Part shown: in pieces, positions 51,226 to 53,134 of the stretch
Layout of the letters: every line of letters starts with the position of its first letter
Numbering within the stretch: position 1 is the stretch's first letter
Source: Desulfonatronum sp. SC1
GTDB lineage: Bacteria; Desulfobacterota; Desulfovibrionia; Desulfovibrionales; Desulfonatronaceae
Length of the DNA: 53,134 nucleotides
Direction of reading: 5' to 3'
NCBI RefSeq assembly: GCF_003046795.1
Contig: NZ_PZKN01000030.1
Coordinates: forward strand, 1-53,134
Program-made: the position numbers and the translations under genes
Notes under the pieces: model-generated
Seen by the model: only the letters and a program-made list of their open reading frames with translations
Told to the model about the DNA's origin: nothing
Databases searched by the model: none

Positions 51226-51542
51226 CCCCCGAGCAGCTTTACGAAACCCTGCGCAAGATCCAGGAGCCCAAAGGCTATTTCTTCAACAAGGACAAGGAAA
51301 TGATCCTGGAACTGATGGCCTCTCTCCTGGCCAACAAAGAGCGCCACGGCTACATGGTCTGTCCCTGCCGCCTGGCTTCCGGAGACCAGGATCAGGACAA
51401 GGACATCATCTGCCCCTGCGTCTACCGGGAACCGGACGTCAAGGAGTACGGCAGTTGCTACTGCGGCCTCTACGTCTCCCAGGACTGGAACGAAGAAAGG
51501 ATTCCACACGAATACGTGCCGGAACGGCGCGCCCCGGCTTGA
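51222..51542 (+). CDS. Ferredoxin-thioredoxin reductase catalytic-subunit-like protein
   Basis: A 106-aa [4Fe-4S] disulfide reductase homologue. The cysteine motifs are CPCRLAS, CPCVYREPD and GSCYCGLY, i.e. CPC-x14-CPC-x12-CYC. The plant/cyanobacterial enzyme has CHC at the last position, so the His is replaced by Tyr, and spacings differ slightly. It should pass electrons from ferredoxin to the disulfide of the coupled glutaredoxin. No variable subunit gene is nearby. Confidence 0.92.
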   Translation: MTPEQLYETLRKIQEPKGYFFNKDKEMILELMASLLANKERHGYMVCPCRLASGDQDQDKDIICPCVYREPDVKEYGSCYCGLYVSQDWNEERIPHEYVPERRAPA

Positions 51543-51569
51543 TGATCACTTGACCGATAACCTCCCGGA

Positions 51570-51746
51570 ATGTCCGTACGCACCCTTGCCCAAGAACTCT
51601 ACGCCCTGGAGCGGAAGGTGGAACGCCTGAGTCATGAACTGGAACAGGCCTCACCTCCCCGCAAGGACGAGATCGACCTTGAACTGCTCCGAGCCACCGC
51701 GGAGCGTGATCGTTTACGGGCTGTGCTTCGGGCCAAGAAGGGATGA
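51570..51746 (+). CDS. Small coiled-coil protein
   Basis: A 58-aa frame (ATG 51570, stop TGA 51744-51746) 27 bases after the FTR gene. The product is highly charged with heptad-like spacing (LAQELYALERKVERLSHELE, DLELLRATAERDRLRAVLRA). Ribosome site CCTCCCGGA is poor, but composition and codon use look genuine. I do not recognise a family; an oligomerising helical peptide is likely. Confidence 0.55.
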   Translation: MSVRTLAQELYALERKVERLSHELEQASPPRKDEIDLELLRATAERDRLRAVLRAKKG

Positions 51747-51872
51747 TCACGGGAAGGCAGTAAACAGCACGTCCAGATCTCGCTCTCTTCGCGGCCCCAC
51801 AGGACAATAGCTGAAGCCTTGAGCCATGATCACCCTGCGAATACAGGACTTTGATCAATATTTTTCTTTTTG

Positions 51873-52997
51873 ATGGGACATTCGTTGAAATCGAAATCCT
51901 TTCCACCTGATGTCACAATGGTGACATACACCTATAATGACCATGCTTTAGTTGATGATTTGCTTGAAAGCATTAGCTCATGGACACTGCGGCCATCTCG
52001 AATCATTGTTGTCGATGATGGTTCCACTCCAAGCTATTTAACTGACAAAGCAACCGTCATCAGGCTTTCAAGCAATCATGGATTTGCAGAGGCAAAACAG
52101 GCTGGAATTTCAGCTGTCACAGGAAAATTTGTGCTTTCTTTGGATTGCGATATACGTTTAAATACAGAATGGTTATATAACAATATTCAATTTGCGGCTC
52201 GTCAAGATATCGGCATCGTCACGTCTGGAATAGCCTATTTTTTTCATGAAACTATTGTCGATAGATACATAAAATTTTACATAAGATATCCAGCAACCGA
52301 ATATACTGAAAAACTGAACAATGGAGGAGCATGGCTCTTTCAAAAAGATGTCTGGAATATTTCTGGAGGATTCAGCAAGTTCAAAGGTATACTGTCAGAA
52401 GACATATGGTTTTCTCAAGAGGTTTACAAAAAAGGCTACAAACTTTTCTCAAACAAACATGCTCAAGCATATGAAGTTCGACGTTATAATAGATACACAG
52501 CTGTCAACAGAGTGTGGAAAGGCCAGTGGAAAAGCTTCCGCGAGCAACTAAGTGAGGATTCATCATTTAGAGACACACTTGGCTTTCTCTTAGCGACATT
52601 TAAATTGAGAATAAATAATGAACTTTATGTAAATGAATTTGCATATATTGATATTCTTTTATTCGTATATGCAACAATTGACACATTAAGAATTATAAGC
52701 AATAATTCTGAAAAAAATTACAATTGTGTTGCTTTTCTTTCAATTTTTACAAATTTGATTTCAGATTATCCAAAATTTCAATACAACATAAAGCATGATG
52801 CACTAGAATTGTCAAAAATTGAACACTATCAAGAATACAAAAACTGCTCAAATTATCCACTTGAAGTGTATAGCAGTGAACTCATTTCTTTCTTTTCAAG
52901 AAATACACTAATCGAAACTGAGCAAACAAGTCTCCCAAAAATTCTAAACGAACATGAATCAATTAAATCAAACTTCAGCAGTTATGATCAACTATAG
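51873..52997 (+). CDS. Family 2 glycosyltransferase, AT-rich
   Basis: About 374 aa with a GT-A domain: DVTMVTYTYNDHALVDDLLE, RIIVVDDGSTPSYL, GKFVLSLDCDIRLNTEWL (DxD as DCD), and NNGGAWLFQKDVWNISGGFS with LSEDIWFSQEVYKKGY. The C-terminal ~150 residues are AT-rich in codon use with many Asn, Ile and Lys and no recognised domain. It probably adds sugars to a surface polysaccharide. Base composition differs sharply from neighbours, signalling horizontal acquisition. ATG 51873 (a TTG precedes it) lacks a good ribosome site; ATG 51918 is an alternative. Confidence 0.85.
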   Translation: MGHSLKSKSFPPDVTMVTYTYNDHALVDDLLESISSWTLRPSRIIVVDDGSTPSYLTDKATVIRLSSNHGFAEAKQAGISAVTGKFVLSLDCDIRLNTEWLYNNIQFAARQDIGIVTSGIAYFFHETIVDRYIKFYIRYPATEYTEKLNNGGAWLFQKDVWNISGGFSKFKGILSEDIWFSQEVYKKGYKLFSNKHAQAYEVRRYNRYTAVNRVWKGQWKSFREQLSEDSSFRDTLGFLLATFKLRINNELYVNEFAYIDILLFVYATIDTLRIISNNSEKNYNCVAFLSIFTNLISDYPKFQYNIKHDALELSKIEHYQEYKNCSNYPLEVYSSELISFFSRNTLIETEQTSLPKILNEHESIKSNFSSYDQL

Positions 52998-53134
52998 GTA
53001 TCAAAAATAACATCATTTTTATATCCGTCACCGTTTGAACTCTCCTGTGCCGCTTCCATTCAGTTTCCGATGTCACTCATTTTTTTTGTTCCAAGCCACA
53101 CATGACCAACAACGTCAGGCACCCCTCCCCACCC

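Overview
This GC-rich window reads as chromosomal DNA of a sulfate-reducing deltaproteobacterium of the Desulfovibrionales (Desulfovibrio/Desulfonatronum-like). The evidence is a flavodoxin that closely matches the Desulfovibrio type, the feoA-feoB-FeoB-associated gene order, a P1B-6 ATPase cluster of the kind described for ferrosomes in Desulfovibrio magneticus, a glutaredoxin/ferredoxin-thioredoxin-reductase pair, and a stand-alone AICAR transformylase. The genus is inferred. No rRNA, tRNA, CRISPR array, transposase or prophage gene was seen.

Region 1 (68-12500, all minus strand) is an iron region. In transcription order it holds feoA, feoB, a FeoB-associated Cys-rich membrane peptide, two secreted small-domain proteins (one DUF4198), a small one-helix membrane protein, a P1B-6-type ATPase with an N-terminal PGRFR module, two more small proteins with the same PGRxR module, a CxxCxxHxxxH protein, a STAS-like protein, a membrane-anchored thioredoxin, a histidine kinase, a STAS-like protein with a Cys-rich tail, a DUF2325 protein and flavodoxin. 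I read the middle as a candidate ferrosome (fez) locus fed by FeoAB, with a possible redox/signalling appendage. This is the most interesting part of the window.

Region 2 (12774-22804) is mostly housekeeping: purA-holB, a divergent MltF-like lytic transglycosylase, an AICAR transformylase, an RNB ribonuclease, plsY followed by a clear terminator, an outer-membrane beta-barrel protein and a universal stress protein.

Region 3 (23097-30671, minus strand) is a compact five-gene operon: ATP-grasp ligase, KamA-family radical SAM aminomutase, M20 peptidase, TRAP-TAXI binding protein and fused TRAP permease. The aminomutase seems to lack the lysine-binding aspartates of lysine 2,3-aminomutase. The set looks like an uncharacterised pathway that makes, breaks down and transports a beta-amino-acid compound. 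A hairpin with a T-run separates the binding-protein and permease genes.

Region 4 (30782-36110) holds an SDR/DUF2867 protein, a 12-bp tandem repeat in a divergent spacer, an orphan ExbB/TolQ-type channel protein, a thioesterase, and a polyprenyl-phosphate glycosyl-1-phosphate transferase paired with a sugar epimerase (surface polysaccharide). Region 5 (36327-47473, minus) is a long conserved run: mfd, two parvulin-type chaperones, a RodZ-like protein, recO, glyQ, glyS and rpsT. Region 6 (47876-53134) carries a small unknown gene, ugd, a D-2-hydroxyacid dehydrogenase, glutaredoxin and FTR genes, a small coiled-coil gene, and a markedly AT-rich family 2 glycosyltransferase that looks horizontally acquired.

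The spacers contain several dispersed intergenic repeat families: GATTCC-type hairpins at 22.9, 32.4 and 47.6 kb; a GTAGGGGCACGGCG palindrome; CGCCTTCGCGGG repeats; and AACGAAGAAC tracts. All coordinates and residue positions were worked out by eye, and family assignments rest on recognised motifs rather than searches.
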